Shown here one piece after another: positions 5,397 to 6,763 of a stretch of 6,763 nt of DNA. Source of the stretch: Sphingobacteriia bacterium (lineage in GTDB: Bacteria; Bacteroidota; Bacteroidia; Chitinophagales; Chitinophagaceae); NCBI GenBank assembly GCA_004294465.1, contig REAV01000131.1:1-6763 (forward strand), given 5' to 3'. Position 1 is the first letter of the stretch; the number at the start of each line of letters is the position of its first letter. A program made the translations under genes and the position numbers. Below the pieces are notes generated by a model. That model was not told the origin of the DNA, searched no databases, and saw nothing but the letters and a program-made list of their open reading frames with translations.

Positions 5397-5855
5397 ATGT
5401 CAAACAACCATTTTAGAAGAGGGGAATTATACAGCGTCATCAACGGAATGGCTTCAACCGCTGTGGCAAGGCGTTTGCAGAAGAATTTCCGCAATGCAGG
5501 ACTGGAAATAACGATTGAACAATGGAGTGTTTTGTACCATTTATGGAAAGAAGATAAACTCAGTCAGCAGGAATTATGCAATCGAACATTTAGAGATAAG
5601 CCAAGCATTACCCGGCTTATAGACAATTTGGAGAAGCAAAAGCTTGTCAAAAGAATTGCCTCTCCTACCGATAGAAGAATCAATTTAGTTGAATTAACGG
5701 ATGCAGCATTGGAATTGCAACATATCACCATCGATTTGGCCAATCAAACAATGGCTGAAGCCTTGGTTGGTGTAGATAAACACGAGATTGAAGTAGTGAA
5801 ATCAGTTTTTCAGCGAGTATATGATAATCTCACTTTAGGAATCCTCGAAGTATAA
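5397..5855 (+). CDS. MarR-family transcriptional regulator
   Basis: From this start the protein is 152 residues, typical of the family, beginning MSNNHFRRGELYSVINGM. The winged helix-turn-helix is clear: IEQWSVLYHLWKEDKLSQQE (about 37-56), recognition helix DKPSITRLIDNLEKQKLV (about 66-83) and the wing SPTDRRINLVELTD (about 87-100), with the DRR wing tip diagnostic of MarR. Flanking helices form the dimer interface. An in-frame ATG at 5226 would add 57 residues overlapping the divergent hydrolase start, and one at 5349 would add 16 unconserved-looking residues upstream of the likely promoter, so 5397 is preferred. It lies 28 nt before an acyl-CoA dehydrogenase, so a fatty-acid or acyl-CoA-responsive repressor of beta-oxidation is a reasonable inference. 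The ligand is not shown by sequence. Confidence 0.85.
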   Translation: MSNNHFRRGELYSVINGMASTAVARRLQKNFRNAGLEITIEQWSVLYHLWKEDKLSQQELCNRTFRDKPSITRLIDNLEKQKLVKRIASPTDRRINLVELTDAALELQHITIDLANQTMAEALVGVDKHEIEVVKSVFQRVYDNLTLGILEV

Positions 5856-5883
5856 CCTTAATCAATAACTTAATAATTAAACA

Positions 5884-6763
5884 ATGGAAACCACCAAAAA
5901 TGCAACAGCCCTTCAAGGCGGCGAGTGGATTATCAAAGAAAGTAATCCATATGAGACCTTCATACCAGAAGATTTCAATGAAGAACAAACCATGGTAATG
6001 GATATGTGTGAACAGTTTCTGCAAACAGAAATCCTTCCCATTTTAGATCGTATTGATAAAATGGAGCCAGGCTTGATGCCATCGTTGATGGAGAAAGCGG
6101 GTGAGCAAGGTTTGCTCTCAACTTCTTTCCCTGAAGCCTATGGCGGATTAGGTAAAGATTTTATTACTTCAACTATTGTTAACCAAGGATTAGGCGGTGG
6201 ATTCTCTTTTTCAGTAGCTGTTGCAGCGCATACTGGAATTGGTTCTTTACCCATTTTGTATTTTGGTACAGAAGAACAGAAATTAAAATATATCCCCAAA
6301 TTAGCCAGTGGAGAATGGAAGGGTGCTTATGGTTTAACAGAACCCAATAGTGGTAGTGATGCATTAGGTGCAAAAACTGTTGCCAAGTTAAGCGATGATG
6401 GAAAGCACTATATCTTGAATGGCCAAAAATGCTGGATCACCAATGGTGGTTTTTCAGATGTATATACTGTATTTGCAAAAATTGATGGCGATAAATTCAC
6501 TGGATTTATTGTAGAACGTGGCACAGAAGGTTTTACACAAGGACCTGAAGAGCATAAAATGGGAATCAAAGGTTCTTCAACTGTACAATTGTATTTCCAG
6601 GATTGTAAAGTGCCAGTTGAAAATGTATTAGGTGAAATTGGTAAGGGTCATATCATTGCCTTTAATATCCTCAACATTGGTCGTTTAAAATTATGTGCTG
6701 CAACATTGGGAGGAGCAAAAAAAGCAACAGATACTTCCATTCAATACGCCATTGCTCGTGAAC
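5884..6763 (+). CDS. Acyl-CoA dehydrogenase, VLCAD-like, 3' truncated by the window
   Basis: The first 293 codons are present, with the reading frame open to the window end. The enzyme oxidises acyl-CoA to trans-2-enoyl-CoA using FAD, the first step of beta-oxidation. The N-terminal helical domain is about 30-145 (FPEAYGGLG at 82-90), followed by the beta domain with the FAD/substrate signature AYGLTEPNSGSDA (148-160) and the GQKCWITNG segment (180-188). EEHKMGIKGSSTVQLYF (222-238) and the turn VPVENVLGEIGKG (243-255) lead into the C-terminal helical domain, of which GRLKLCAATLGGA (266-278) starts. The catalytic Glu of the family lies further on and is outside the window. The N-terminal extension and motif wording resemble the long, roughly 600-residue VLCAD/ACAD9-type proteins of Bacteroidota, so about half is probably missing. 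It is likely co-transcribed with the MarR gene upstream. Confidence 0.92.
   Translation, partial: METTKNATALQGGEWIIKESNPYETFIPEDFNEEQTMVMDMCEQFLQTEILPILDRIDKMEPGLMPSLMEKAGEQGLLSTSFPEAYGGLGKDFITSTIVNQGLGGGFSFSVAVAAHTGIGSLPILYFGTEEQKLKYIPKLASGEWKGAYGLTEPNSGSDALGAKTVAKLSDDGKHYILNGQKCWITNGGFSDVYTVFAKIDGDKFTGFIVERGTEGFTQGPEEHKMGIKGSSTVQLYFQDCKVPVENVLGEIGKGHIIAFNILNIGRLKLCAATLGGAKKATDTSIQYAIARE

Noticed and set aside
5830..6373. Minus-strand ORFs of 64 codons opposite the acyl-CoA dehydrogenase
   Set aside because: They are antisense to a clear enzyme gene and show no family features or promoter.
1..6763. Insertion sequences, CRISPR array or defence system
   Set aside because: No transposase, terminal inverted repeats with target duplication, regularly spaced repeats or Cas/defence motifs were seen.

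Overview
The window is AT-rich bacterial DNA that looks like Bacteroidota. Start codons have A-rich leaders with no clear Shine-Dalgarno sequence, and matches or near-matches to the Bacteroidota -7 box TAnnTTTG lie upstream of several genes. The proteins (processive family-2 glycosyltransferase, MarR next to a VLCAD-like acyl-CoA dehydrogenase) also have a Bacteroidota flavour. Chitinophagaceae or a near relative is a guess from protein style only; no taxonomic marker is present.

Layout. (1) 5-176, minus strand: a folded tRNA-like RNA. It has a complete class II (Leu/Ser-type) cloverleaf, but the variable arm carries about 89 extra nucleotides and the anticodon loop reads GUC. This is the most unusual object in the window. 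(2) 177-337: an AT-rich divergent region with a candidate promoter for the RNA and a repeat-rich promoter/operator for the next gene. (3) 338-3123, plus strand: a tight three-gene unit encoding an Lrp/AsnC regulator, a Wzz-like polysaccharide co-polymerase and a Wzy/WaaL-like O-antigen polymerase or ligase. It is probably a surface polysaccharide or exopolysaccharide unit with its own regulator. (4) 3233-3340: a possible 35-residue secreted or membrane peptide, whose stop codon directly abuts the stop of the convergent gene. (5) 5312-3341, minus strand: an alpha/beta hydrolase and a membrane GT2 glycosyltransferase, translationally overlapping. (6) 5313-5396: a divergent control region with a good promoter and two inverted repeats. 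(7) 5397-6763, plus strand: a MarR regulator followed by an acyl-CoA dehydrogenase that runs off the window, probably the start of a fatty-acid beta-oxidation operon.

Working together: the Lrp-like protein probably autoregulates through repeated TTGAATATT/TTCAATAT half-sites and could control the chain-length and polymerisation genes behind it. The GT2 enzyme may add to envelope glycan synthesis, but its substrate cannot be read from sequence. The MarR protein is well placed to control both the divergent hydrolase/GT2 pair and the acyl-CoA dehydrogenase. No insertion sequence, CRISPR array, phage gene or replication origin was seen.
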